NCBI RefSeq assembly: GCF_032334255.1
Contig: NZ_JAUHMF010000002.1
Coordinates: forward strand, 868,001 to 932,000
Length of the DNA: 64,000 bases
DNA from: Thermanaerothrix solaris
Lineage (GTDB): Bacteria; Chloroflexota; Anaerolineae; Anaerolineales; Anaerolineaceae
Direction of reading: 5' to 3'
A program made the translations under genes and the position numbers. The notes beneath the pieces are model-generated. The model was not told the DNA's origin, did not search any database, and saw only the letters and a list, made by a program, of their open reading frames with translations. Position 1 is the first letter of the stretch, and every line of letters starts with the position of its first letter. This document shows, piece after piece, positions 51,207-59,689 of this stretch.

Positions 51207-52138
51207 AACGCTGGCTGGTTACCGGCGCAAGTGGATTGCTGGGCTTGAATTTCGCGGTGCACTTTGCCTCGCGCCTGGAGATCATCGGTGTGGTCAACCA
51301 CCACCCCTTGCGTAACCCGCCCTTTGAAGCCGTTTCGGTGGACCTTACGCGCCTAGAAGCACTGCCTAATTTGATCGAGAAATTCAAGCCCGAGGTGATC
51401 TTACATGCAGCCGCATTGGCCAATCTGGATGTGTGTGAGCAGCAGCCCGATCTGGCTTGGCGTCTGAACACGGAGGTGCCGGCAGAATTAGCCCGTTTGT
51501 GTGCTCAAAAGGGCATCCGGTTGGTGCACATTTCAACCGATGCAGTTTTTGATGGTCAACGAGGCAATTATACCGAGGAAGATTCCCCCAATCCTCTGAG
51601 CACGTATGCGCGGAGTAAGTTAGCTGCCGAACGCTATGTGCAGGAACTTTATCCGCAGGCTTTAATCGCCAGGGTGAACTTCTATGGGTGGAGCCTGCAA
51701 GGGCGACGCAGCCTGGCAGAGTTTTTCTTTTATAATTTGAGTCAGGGACATCGGGTCAACGGGTTTATGGATGTGATCTTCTGTCCTTTGGAAGTGACCC
51801 AATTGAGCGAGATTCTTGTGACTTTGGTGGAGCATGAATGCCAGGGGCTCTATCATGTCGTTAGTCGCGAATGTTTGAGTAAATACGCCTTTGGATGTGC
51901 TTTGGCGGAACGCTTTGGCTTGGATGCAGGTCTGATTACACCAATTTCGGTCCAGCAAGGGCAGTTGCGAGCTCCACGCGCTCCTAACCTGACCTTATCA
52001 ACGGCGAAATTACAGGCCGTTTTAGGCGAGGTACCAGGGCAACAGGAAGGTTTAGACCGGTTCTATCATCACTATCGCGAGGGACGTGCCGCCTACCTGC
52101 GCGCTTTAGCCCTCGAGGTTGAAAACCCACGAGTCTGA
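51203..52138 (+). CDS. RfbD-like SDR reductase (dTDP-4-dehydrorhamnose reductase family)
   Basis: 311 residues. The RmlD pattern is clear: WLVTGASGLLGLNFAVHF, ILHAAALANLDVCEQQPDLAWRLNTEVPAELA, HISTDAVFDGQRGNYTEEDSPNPLSTYARSKLAAERYV with catalytic Tyr and Lys. It overlaps pseB by four bases, so it probably reduces the 4-keto group made by that enzyme. This takes the place held by the aminotransferase PseC in pseudaminic acid operons. A rhamnose role is less likely, as no rmlA, rmlB or rmlC is nearby. Confidence 0.83.
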   Translation: MKRWLVTGASGLLGLNFAVHFASRLEIIGVVNHHPLRNPPFEAVSVDLTRLEALPNLIEKFKPEVILHAAALANLDVCEQQPDLAWRLNTEVPAELARLCAQKGIRLVHISTDAVFDGQRGNYTEEDSPNPLSTYARSKLAAERYVQELYPQALIARVNFYGWSLQGRRSLAEFFFYNLSQGHRVNGFMDVIFCPLEVTQLSEILVTLVEHECQGLYHVVSRECLSKYAFGCALAERFGLDAGLITPISVQQGQLRAPRAPNLTLSTAKLQAVLGEVPGQQEGLDRFYHHYREGRAAYLRALALEVENPRV

Positions 52139-52160
52139 AGTCTAACCGAGGAGGATCGCT

Positions 52161-53228
52161 ATGGATATTCAGATTGGTCAGCGCTGGATTGGGGAGAATC
52201 ACCCCACCTATTTTGTGGCAGATATCGCCGCTAACCATGATGGTAGCCTGGAACGAGCGAAAGATCTGATCCGTTTGGCTAAAGAAGCAGGCGCCGATGC
52301 GGCCAAATTCCAAAATTTTCACGCGCCTAAAATCGTCTCGGATTATGGTTTTCGTGCTTTAGGATCGCAACGGTCTCATCAAGCCAAATGGAAGAAATCG
52401 GTTTTTGAGGTGTATCAGGATGCCTCTATCCCCCTGGAATGGACCTATGAGTTAAAAGCGGTGTGCGACGAGGTAGGGATTGATTATTTTTCAGCACCTT
52501 ACGATTTTGAGTCCATTGATTTTTTAGAGCCTTTCATGCCGGCTTACAAGATCGGTTCCGGGGAAATTGATTGGCTAGAAGCCTTGGAGCGCATCGCTAA
52601 GAAGGGAAAGCCGGTGTTGTTGGCTACCGGCGCAGCCAATATTGGTGAGGTGCAACGAGCTGTCCATACGATTCTCAAATATAACTCACAATTGGTGCTG
52701 ATGCAGTGTAACACCAATTACACCGGCAGCCGTGAGAATTTCAAATATGTTAACCTGAATGTCCTCAAGACCTATCGGGTGATGTTCCCGGATGTGGTCT
52801 TGGGTCTCTCAGATCATACCCCTGGGCATGCCGCCGTTTTGGGTGCGGTGGCATTAGGCGCACGGGTTATCGAGAAGCACTTTACCGATGATAATACCCG
52901 CGAAGGCCCTGATCACCCCTTCTCGCTCACCCCGGCGGCGTGGCGCGAAATGGTCGAACGAACCCGGGAGTTAGAGTGGGCATTGGGTTCGGCCGACAAG
53001 GTCGTTACCGAAAACGAACAAGAAACGGTGATTTTGCAGCGCCGTTGCTTGCGTGCCGCCCGTGATATCAAAGCGGGTGAGGTCTTGACGCGGGAGATGA
53101 TTGACGTCCTGCGTCCGGCGACACCCGGCGCCATCTTGCCACCCGAAATTGAACGCGTCATCGGCACCCGCGCATTAGTGGATATTCCATACGGCAAAGA
53201 ACTACGCTGGACGGATTTGGGAAGTTAG
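52161..53228 (+). CDS. NeuB/SpsE-family sialic-acid-like synthase with SAF domain
   Basis: 355 residues. The NeuB TIM barrel has YFVADIAANHDGSLERAKDLI, DAAKFQ, YFSAPYD, YKIGSGEIDW, LLATGAA, LMQCNTNYTG, GLSDHTPGH and VIEKHFTDDNTREGPDHPFSL. The C-terminal antifreeze-like SAF domain follows (LRAARDIKAGEVLTREMIDVLRP). The enzyme family condenses phosphoenolpyruvate with a free six-carbon N-acyl sugar to form a nonulosonic acid. The exact acceptor is unknown. GGAGGA lies about eight bases before the ATG. Confidence 0.9.
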   Translation: MDIQIGQRWIGENHPTYFVADIAANHDGSLERAKDLIRLAKEAGADAAKFQNFHAPKIVSDYGFRALGSQRSHQAKWKKSVFEVYQDASIPLEWTYELKAVCDEVGIDYFSAPYDFESIDFLEPFMPAYKIGSGEIDWLEALERIAKKGKPVLLATGAANIGEVQRAVHTILKYNSQLVLMQCNTNYTGSRENFKYVNLNVLKTYRVMFPDVVLGLSDHTPGHAAVLGAVALGARVIEKHFTDDNTREGPDHPFSLTPAAWREMVERTRELEWALGSADKVVTENEQETVILQRRCLRAARDIKAGEVLTREMIDVLRPATPGAILPPEIERVIGTRALVDIPYGKELRWTDLGS

Positions 53229-54347
53229 GTGGCCCGCGTTCTTTATTTCAGCCGCGACTATACGCCGCACGACCATCGTTTTCTTTCCGCGCTGGCAGCA
53301 ACGCCCCATCAGATCTACTACCTGCGCTTGGAGCGTGGCGCGCGGCAGTTAGAAGACCGTCCCTTGCCCGCAGGGGTAACCTACGTGCCTTGGGCGGGTG
53401 GGGTGAAACCCTTTACCTGGGCGGCTGTGCCGACTCTGCTGCGGGACTTTCAGCGTGTGATAAACGAGATTAAGCCCGATTTGATCCACGCTGGGCCAGT
53501 GCAAACCGCTGCGTTTCTGGCGGCATTGAGCGGTTTCCATCCGTTGGTGGTCATGTCCTGGGGTTCGGATTTGCTCCGTGACGCCTATCGCAACCGCTGG
53601 TGGCGTTGGATCACTGCGCTGACCCTGCGCCGGGCAACGGTGCTGGTCGGCGATTGTCGCGCAGTGCAAGATGTCGCGCTTTCCTTCGGAATGGCGTCGG
53701 AGCGGATTATCCTTTTCCCCTGGGGGGTGGATTTACGCCACTTCAGCCCCGGCGAGGATAGTGGTTTGCGCGCGCGCCGCGGCTGGCAGGACGCTTTTGT
53801 CTTGCTCTCATTGCGTTCGTGGGAACCTATTTATGGCGTGGATGTGGTGGTGCGGGCATTTGCTGAGGTTGCACGTAATCTACCCGAAATCCGCCTTTTC
53901 CTCCTTGGCAGTGGTTCCCAGGCCCCGCTGATCCAAAGATTACTGTATGAAAATGATCTATTGGATCGCGTATATCTAGGCGGACAGGTGGGGTATGAGC
54001 GGTTGCCCTCTTTTTATCGCGCTGCAGACCTCTATCTCAGCGCTTCGCACAGCGATGGGTCTTCAGTGTCGTTGATGGAAGCCCTGGCTTGTGGCTTACC
54101 GGCAGTGGTCTCGGACATCCCTGGCAACCGCGAATGGGTAGTGCCGGGGGTACATGGGTGGTTGTTTCCGGATGGCGATGCGCATGCGCTGGCGGAGCGC
54201 ATTCGGGAAGCATATAACCGGCGCGATGTGTTGACGGAAATGCGACGCCAAGCGCGTTTTCTGGCTGAAGAACGGGCAAACTGGGAGAAGAATTTTGCGC
54301 GGTTACTGCAAGCCTATGACCTGGCCTGGCAGATTGCCGCAAGGTGA
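53229..54347 (+). CDS. Glycosyltransferase family 4 (GT-B)
   Basis: 372 residues from GTG 53229. The second domain carries LLSLRSWEPIYGVDVVVRAF, LLGSGSQ, VYLGGQV, ADLYLSASHSDGSSVSLMEALACGLPAVVSDIPGNREWV, which is the nucleotide-sugar binding E-x7-E region of GT4 enzymes. It lies between the nonulosonate synthase and the cytidylyltransferase-like gene, so it may add a sugar of this module (inference). Confidence 0.88.
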   Translation: MARVLYFSRDYTPHDHRFLSALAATPHQIYYLRLERGARQLEDRPLPAGVTYVPWAGGVKPFTWAAVPTLLRDFQRVINEIKPDLIHAGPVQTAAFLAALSGFHPLVVMSWGSDLLRDAYRNRWWRWITALTLRRATVLVGDCRAVQDVALSFGMASERIILFPWGVDLRHFSPGEDSGLRARRGWQDAFVLLSLRSWEPIYGVDVVVRAFAEVARNLPEIRLFLLGSGSQAPLIQRLLYENDLLDRVYLGGQVGYERLPSFYRAADLYLSASHSDGSSVSLMEALACGLPAVVSDIPGNREWVVPGVHGWLFPDGDAHALAERIREAYNRRDVLTEMRRQARFLAEERANWEKNFARLLQAYDLAWQIAAR

Positions 54348-54353
54348 GAGAGC

Positions 54354-55160
54354 ATGCTGGGTTCCAACCCTAACATTGTCGCTATTCTTCAAGCGCGGAT
54401 GAGTTCAAGCCGTTTGCCCGGCAAGGTGCTGCTCGATCTGGCCGGGCGTCCTGTTCTGGCTTGGGGTGTTGAGCGGGCCCGCCGTTCGCGCTTCGTTGAC
54501 CGCGTGATTGTGGCGACGACAACCGAAGCCGCAGATGATCCAATTGTGGCATTTTGTCAGGCGCGCGGTTACCCTTGGTGGCGCGGTCATCCTTATGATG
54601 TGCTAGATCGCTTCTATCAGGCAGCGCGCCATTTTCAGGCGGATATCATTGTGCGGCTCACGGCGGATTGCCCATTGATTGACCCGGAATTAATTGATGC
54701 GACGGTGGAAGCTTTGCTTCAGCAGGGTGCCGATTTCGCTGCTAACCGCTTGCCCCCTCCCTGGCGGCGTACGTATCCAATAGGTTTGGACGTTGAGGTA
54801 TGCACCTTTAATGCCTTAGAACGAGCCTGGCGTGAAGCCACGGCACCTCATCAACGTGAGCACGTCATGCCCTACCTTTATGAGGTGGAAGGGCGGTTCC
54901 ACACGGTGATCCTTAATGCCGAAGCGGATTATGGGCAGGTACGATGGACGGTGGATACACCACAAGATTTGGAGGTGGTGCGAAAATTGGTTGCCTTGCT
55001 GGGAGAACGGGATGACTTTAACTGGCGCGAAGCCTTAGCCGTATGGCAGGCTCACCCTGAACTGGCAGCGCTCAATGCCCAGATTCCTCATCACACCTAT
55101 ACCGATGTGGATGAGCGTTTTGGGGGTGGAGATATCCCCGAATTGGGAGCCTCAGCGTGA
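54354..55160 (+). CDS. spsF: SpsF/NeuA-like cytidylyltransferase-family protein
   Basis: 268 residues. The nucleotidyltransferase signature ILQARMSSSRLPGKVLLDLAGRPVL begins at residue 10. VIVATTTEAADDPI, FWCQARG-like strand IVAFCQARGYPWWRGHPYDVLDRF and VRLTADCPLIDPELID (metal-binding Asp) follow. This is the pattern of SpsF proteins and of CMP-nonulosonate synthetases. With the NeuB-like gene two places upstream it probably activates the acid as CMP-sugar. A C-terminal extension of about 35 residues is not part of the fold. Confidence 0.85.
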   Translation: MLGSNPNIVAILQARMSSSRLPGKVLLDLAGRPVLAWGVERARRSRFVDRVIVATTTEAADDPIVAFCQARGYPWWRGHPYDVLDRFYQAARHFQADIIVRLTADCPLIDPELIDATVEALLQQGADFAANRLPPPWRRTYPIGLDVEVCTFNALERAWREATAPHQREHVMPYLYEVEGRFHTVILNAEADYGQVRWTVDTPQDLEVVRKLVALLGERDDFNWREALAVWQAHPELAALNAQIPHHTYTDVDERFGGGDIPELGASA

Positions 55161-56107
55161 CCTTGCTTACCCTTTTTACTACCCCAAAGCCATTTACCGA
55201 TCCTCACATTGCGCGAATTCAACGCAACGCCCTGCGCTCGTGGCAGGCGCTCGGAACTGAAGTTGAAATTCTCCTAATTGGGGATGAGGTGGGCATGGCC
55301 GAGGTGGCCCGTGAGTTGGGTATCCGACATATCTCTGAAGTGGCGCGCAATGCTTACGGGACACCGTTGATACCGGCGCTCTTTGAGCAAGCGCGTCGAA
55401 ACAGCACCAGCCCTCTGCTGGCATACATCAACGCGGATATTATACTGACCCCGAGTTTTGTTGAGGGGGCGCAACTTGTATCTCAGAAAATGCCGCGGTT
55501 CCTTATGGTGGGGCAGCGCTGGGATTTAGACGTGCAAGAAGACCTGTTGTTTGGTCTGGGTTGGGAAGCAGAATTGCGCCAGCGCGTACAAGAACGCGGG
55601 CGGCGGCATCCCCCGCGGGGAAGCGATTATTTCATCTTCCCACGCGATTGTTTTCGCAATTTGCCCCCGTTGGCAGTTGGTCGGGCGGGATGGGACAACT
55701 GGATGATTTACTATGCCCGCCGCCAGGGTTGGCCGGTGGTGGATGCTTCATCTTTCATTTTTATCGTACATCAAAACCATGACTATCGTCATTTACCGGG
55801 GGGCCAACCTCACTATCGCCTTCCTGAGACAGACGAGAATGTTCGTCTAGGGGGTGGGCGACGCACGATCTTCAACCTTATTGATGCCACCCATGTGCTC
55901 ACGATGGATGGCTTGCGGCGTGCCCCGCTTTCGTGGCTAAAGTTCTGGCGCGAGGTTGAAATTTTCCCGCTTATCTACTTACGGTCACGCGCATTGGGGT
56001 GGCTGGCTTTTGCGCTCTTTCATCCCCGCAAGGCTTATTATGAGGCTTATGCCTGGCTGGCGACGGTGACACGTCCTTGGCGTAAACGGGCGCCGAAGAA
56101 CGGATAA
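55157..56107 (+). CDS. Putative glycosyltransferase of an uncharacterised GT-A-like family
   Basis: 316 residues from GTG 55157, overlapping the preceding stop (GTGA). The N-terminus has LFTTPKPFTDPHIARIQRNALRSW, then EILLIGDEVGMAEVARELGIRHI and LAYINADIILTPSFVEG, where NAD takes the place of the DxD metal motif. Later DNWMIYYARRQGWPVVDAS and HQNHDY occur. Similar proteins are found in bacteria and plants without assigned activity. The position at the end of the cluster supports a glycosyltransferase role. The C-terminal 70 residues are amphipathic and may attach to the membrane. Confidence 0.7.
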   Translation: MTLLTLFTTPKPFTDPHIARIQRNALRSWQALGTEVEILLIGDEVGMAEVARELGIRHISEVARNAYGTPLIPALFEQARRNSTSPLLAYINADIILTPSFVEGAQLVSQKMPRFLMVGQRWDLDVQEDLLFGLGWEAELRQRVQERGRRHPPRGSDYFIFPRDCFRNLPPLAVGRAGWDNWMIYYARRQGWPVVDASSFIFIVHQNHDYRHLPGGQPHYRLPETDENVRLGGGRRTIFNLIDATHVLTMDGLRRAPLSWLKFWREVEIFPLIYLRSRALGWLAFALFHPRKAYYEAYAWLATVTRPWRKRAPKNG

Positions 56108-56108
56108 C

Positions 56109-56933
56109 TTAGCGCTGAGGGGTAGGGATAACCAAAACGGTCGGGGTGGCAGTGGGCAAGAGCATTGGGTTAATGGCATAAATGCGCAAGCGGCGAAAAC
56201 TGACGGAGAGGGCAGAATCACCTGCAGCACGAGCAAAAACGCCAATCCGTCCGCTGGTAAACACCGGGTCACGTAGGTTGATTTCTTCGAAACCGTTGAC
56301 AAACAAGCGGAGGTGATCCTGATACAACCAAGCGGCTAAACGTGTTTCGACCAGGGGGTTGACCTGAATCTCGCTCAGTTCGATCCAATCACTTAGGGGT
56401 AGATTGCGCCCACTTTGCAAGCGTTCTAGGCGCATTTGTCCCTGGCAAGTGATCACCCAGCGATAGGCGTTGAATTCATCGGCAGCGCGAAGTAAGAGGC
56501 CAAACGTATCCTGCCCCTGACATAAGTTGGGCTGTAGGCTTAATTCGAGATAGGCATTACCGATTTCAGGCGCGTTTCGCAAACTGGTCAGATACCCTTT
56601 AGCGGCATTGACGGCCAGAGTCAGTTGGCGTTGTTCATAAGCGGCACTGCCAGTGGCATTGCGATAAGTTTGCCAGGTACCGGGAGATTCAAAATCATCG
56701 CTCAACACCAGATCACCTAACGCCAGAGCGGGTGTTGGGGTTGGAGAGATGAGGCGGGTAGGTATTGGCGTGAAAGTCGCGGTTGGAGGAAACCACACTG
56801 GTGAGGGGCTTGGTGTGGTTGTGGGAGGTAAGGATGTCGGTGTTTCAGGGCGGTTGACTGAGGGAGGGCTACACCCGGCGCCAATTACAAGCAACAAGGT
56901 CACGACGAAGAGGGAGCGCGCCCATAATCTCAT
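56109..56933 (-). CDS. Lipoprotein with Pro/Thr linker and concanavalin-like sandwich domain
   Basis: 274 residues. Signal peptide with lipobox IGAGC, then about 50 residues rich in Pro, Thr and Ser. From about residue 75 there is a beta-sandwich region (LVLSDDFESPGTWQTYRN..AYLELSLQPNLCQGQDTFGLLLRA..GRIGVFARAAGDSALSVSFRRLRIY) resembling laminin-G/DUF1080-like folds that often bind carbohydrate. No catalytic residues are evident. ATGA overlap with purA. Confidence 0.78.
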   Translation of the reverse strand: MRLWARSLFVVTLLLVIGAGCSPPSVNRPETPTSLPPTTTPSPSPVWFPPTATFTPIPTRLISPTPTPALALGDLVLSDDFESPGTWQTYRNATGSAAYEQRQLTLAVNAAKGYLTSLRNAPEIGNAYLELSLQPNLCQGQDTFGLLLRAADEFNAYRWVITCQGQMRLERLQSGRNLPLSDWIELSEIQVNPLVETRLAAWLYQDHLRLFVNGFEEINLRDPVFTSGRIGVFARAAGDSALSVSFRRLRIYAINPMLLPTATPTVLVIPTPQR

Positions 56934-58225
56934 GGGGTTACTTCGACCACCTGACTGCGTTCAGGACCAACCGAAACCCGCCGCACAGGCACGCCGCAGA
57001 GTTCTTCGATGCGGCGCACGTAAGCGCGGGCAGCGGCAGGCAGGTCATCCCATCGGCGCACGGTGGTGACATCTTCCATCCAGCCCGGCAGTTCTTCATA
57101 AACCGGCTCAAAAGGTTCAAGGTGGGCGGGACCCAACGGTAAGTCCTGAAGGGTGTGACCGTTGTAGCGATAGGCAATACATAGACGCAGCGTAGGGAGT
57201 CCGCTCAGGATGTCCATTTTGGTGATCATGAGTTCGGTAACCCCATTGACGCGCACGGCGTAACGCAACAGAACGCCGTCTAACCATCCTACCCGGCGCG
57301 GGCGTCCGGTGGTGGTGCCAAATTCATCCCAGGGATTCTTGCCCGTCCCACGCAAGCGCTCGGCGGTCTTGCCGAAGACCTCGGTTGGGAAGGGGCCAGC
57401 GCCAACGCGGGTTTGGAAGGCTTTGGTGACGCCGATCACCGCGCGCACCGGGACAATGCCCAATCCTAAGCCCAGGAGAGCACCGGCCGCTGTGGGGGTC
57501 GAACTGGTTACATATGGGTAAGTGCCTAGATCGAGATCCAACAGCGTACCCTGCGCCCCTTCCGCCAACACCTGTTTGCCCAGGCGTAAGGCTTGGTGGA
57601 GTTCCATCCCTACATCCGCAATGAAGGGCTGTAACTGGGTGGCGTAATGGGTATATTCACGCACTACGGCTTGAACATCCAAGGGCTCAGCCTCATAAAT
57701 GCGCATGAGCCAAGTGTTGATCGTAGCCACATGATGCTCGAGTTTCTCGCGAAACGTGTCCAGATCTAACAAGTCCTCCATCCGTAAGCCATGGCGGGCG
57801 GCTTTATCGGTGTAGGCAGGGCCAATACCCCGCCCGGTGGTACCAATTTGTCCGCTTCCCCGTGCTTGTTCTTGGGCTTGATCCAGGGCCCGATGGGCAG
57901 GGGTGATCAGGTGGGCGGCAAAAGAGATGCGCAACCTCTCGGGGGTGATGCTGACGCCGGCGGCTTTGAGGTTTTCTATCTCCTGAACCAGGGTGGCCGG
58001 GTTGATCACCATCCCGTTTCCCAAGATCCCAATTGTATGAGGATGAATAATTCCAGAAGGGATCAGGTGAAGGCGAAAAGTATGCCCTCCCACATTGACC
58101 GTGTGCCCGGCGTTGTCGCCTCCGTTGTAGCGTGCAACCAGGTCAGCCTGGGCGGCTAGCAAATCCACAATACGACCTTTACCTTCGTCCCCCCATTGGG
58201 TTCCGATGACGATATCCAGTGGCAT
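56930..58225 (-). CDS. purA: Adenylosuccinate synthetase
   Basis: 431 residues, the normal length. GTP site IGTQWGDEGKGRIVDLLA, catalytic His in NAGHTVNVGGHTF, GTTGRGIGPAYTDK, EGAQGTLLDLDLGTYPYVTSS and the loop GRPRRVGWLDGVLLR are all intact. It makes adenylosuccinate from IMP and aspartate with GTP. GAGGAGGCTGAGGT precedes the ATG, and a TATAAT lies 55 bases upstream. Confidence 0.97.
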   Translation of the reverse strand: MPLDIVIGTQWGDEGKGRIVDLLAAQADLVARYNGGDNAGHTVNVGGHTFRLHLIPSGIIHPHTIGILGNGMVINPATLVQEIENLKAAGVSITPERLRISFAAHLITPAHRALDQAQEQARGSGQIGTTGRGIGPAYTDKAARHGLRMEDLLDLDTFREKLEHHVATINTWLMRIYEAEPLDVQAVVREYTHYATQLQPFIADVGMELHQALRLGKQVLAEGAQGTLLDLDLGTYPYVTSSTPTAAGALLGLGLGIVPVRAVIGVTKAFQTRVGAGPFPTEVFGKTAERLRGTGKNPWDEFGTTTGRPRRVGWLDGVLLRYAVRVNGVTELMITKMDILSGLPTLRLCIAYRYNGHTLQDLPLGPAHLEPFEPVYEELPGWMEDVTTVRRWDDLPAAARAYVRRIEELCGVPVRRVSVGPERSQVVEVTP

Positions 58226-58279
58226 ACCTCAGCCTCCTCGATAAGAAAAGACCCTACCCCCGCAAATGACTTTTAACCA

Positions 58280-58285
58280 ATTATA
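58280..58285 (-). promoter_or_regulatory. Candidate -10 box of purA
   Basis: A minus-strand TATAAT lies about 55 bases before the purA ATG. No clear -35 is seen. Confidence 0.45.
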
Positions 58286-58335
58286 CCCGCAGCCCGGGCT
58301 TGACGCATTCCCTGCTTTTCTTAAGATTTGCGTGC

Positions 58336-58341
58336 TATAAT
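58336..58341 (+). promoter_or_regulatory. Candidate -10 box of the HNH gene
   Basis: A perfect TATAAT lies 34 bases before ATG 58376. A weak CTGCTT (58312-58317) could be the -35 box at 18-base spacing. Confidence 0.5.
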
Positions 58342-58375
58342 GGAAACATGATATCTGCAGGCTTGTGGTTGTGCC

Positions 58376-58879
58376 ATGGCGGAGAGCGTTTTGGTTTTAA
58401 ATGCGAATTTTGAGCCGATTAACGTGTGCAATTTGCAGCGGGCGATTGGTCTCATCCTGACCAACCGGGCAACACTGGTGCTGAATGGTCGCGGTGAAAT
58501 CCACACGGTCAATCGTGTCTTTCCGCGCCCCTCGATCATTCGCTTGCAGCATATGGTTCATCGCCCGCGTCCTAAAGTCAAACTGACCCGGCGCGAAATC
58601 TTTCGGCGTGATAACTATACGTGTCAATACTGCGGTCGGCATACCAATGATTTAACCGTGGATCATGTGATCCCGCGTCATTTGGGTGGGCAGCATACCT
58701 GGACAAATGTGGTCACGGCTTGTGCGGCTTGCAATCACCGTAAAGGGGGGCGAACTTTGGCTGAGGCCGGGATGAAACTTTTACGCCAACCGACGGAGCC
58801 ACCCAATACAGCGCTTTATATCTTTGGTCGCCACCTCAATGAGTATGCTGAGTGGGCGCCGTTCCTGTCGGGGTGGTGA
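58376..58879 (+). CDS. HNH endonuclease
   Basis: 167 residues. The N-terminal half (VLVLNANFEPINVCNLQRAIGLILTNRA) is the usual lead of this small chromosomal HNH family. The HNH core is RRDNYTCQYCGR, then LTVDHVIPRHLGG and TACAACNHRKGGRT: two CxxC zinc pairs and the DH metal/catalytic pair. These stand-alone proteins are widespread and housekeeping-like, with no known target. No restriction or phage genes are nearby. Confidence 0.88.
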   Translation: MAESVLVLNANFEPINVCNLQRAIGLILTNRATLVLNGRGEIHTVNRVFPRPSIIRLQHMVHRPRPKVKLTRREIFRRDNYTCQYCGRHTNDLTVDHVIPRHLGGQHTWTNVVTACAACNHRKGGRTLAEAGMKLLRQPTEPPNTALYIFGRHLNEYAEWAPFLSGW

Positions 58880-58890
58880 TTTTTGTTGCT

Positions 58891-59637
58891 CTACACCACG
58901 ATCTGGAGTAAGTCGTGAGCCAGATAAACGGGACCGCCAAACGCCTGCCGCGCCTGGGCGATCCAGGCTTCCGGCTGGCTCAAGGGAGGGGTGTGGATAA
59001 GATAGAGCGCACCTGCGCCAGCCTGGGCGGCGATGCGTCCGGCTTGTTCGGGTGAGGTGTGTCCTGGTCCTTCGCCAGTGGCCTCGTGTAAAAGCACATT
59101 GACCCCCTGAGCCAGGTGGATAACGTTCTCACATGGTTCGGTATCGCTAGAGTAAGCGATGCTACCGGTAGCCAGTTCGATGCGTAACCCCAGGGTGGGC
59201 AAAAAGTGCTTTACGGGCGCCGAATACACCCGCCATAGGGGGGTGTCTATGAAACGGATCTTCTCATTTTCGGGCAAGGCAATAAACTCAACCGGGTAAA
59301 ACCCCGGCCATTTTTCCCATTCATAAAGACGCATCATGCCTTGCAAACGTTCGATAGCATGGGTTGGCCCGAAAACCTTGAGTGGCTCTTTACGCCCCAA
59401 CAGCCAAAGATCCATCAGGAGCAAGGGGGCACCGGAAACATGATCGGGGTGAAAGTGAGTAATGATGAGGGCATTGATCTGGTGCCAAGAGAGACCAGCG
59501 CGGGTCAGGCGGGCAATAGGATTGCCTGGTGCGTCAATTAGCAAAATCTGATCCTCCTCGACGATGGCCAGATGGGTGTTTTCACGATGCTCATCAGCGA
59601 TGGCATAAGCCGAACCGAGAATAACAATGCGTGCCAT
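58891..59637 (-). CDS. MBL-fold metallo-hydrolase (RNase Z/YhfI-like)
   Basis: 248 residues from ATG 59637, with GGGAGAG about seven bases upstream. The zinc motif is ITHFHPDHVSG, the next ligands are in AYSSDTEP, LLHEATG and GHTSPEQAGRIAAQAG, and a final His lies in LIHTPP. The layout is that of RNase Z-like small-molecule or nucleic-acid hydrolases without the RNase Z exosite. The substrate is unknown. Confidence 0.87.
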   Translation of the reverse strand: MARIVILGSAYAIADEHRENTHLAIVEEDQILLIDAPGNPIARLTRAGLSWHQINALIITHFHPDHVSGAPLLLMDLWLLGRKEPLKVFGPTHAIERLQGMMRLYEWEKWPGFYPVEFIALPENEKIRFIDTPLWRVYSAPVKHFLPTLGLRIELATGSIAYSSDTEPCENVIHLAQGVNVLLHEATGEGPGHTSPEQAGRIAAQAGAGALYLIHTPPLSQPEAWIAQARQAFGGPVYLAHDLLQIVV

Positions 59638-59689
59638 GGGTGATCTCTCCCTTTTATGCAAGACGATTTTCAGAACTGGTAAAGGACAC

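Noticed and set aside
58348..58411. Short frame starting at ATG 58348 just after a TATAAT
   Set aside because: It is out of frame with the HNH gene, has no conserved feature I can see and overlaps that gene's start.
58376..58879. HNH nuclease as part of a defence or homing system
   Set aside because: Neighbours are purA and a metallo-hydrolase. No restriction, toxin, intron or phage gene is adjacent. The family is common in chromosomes.
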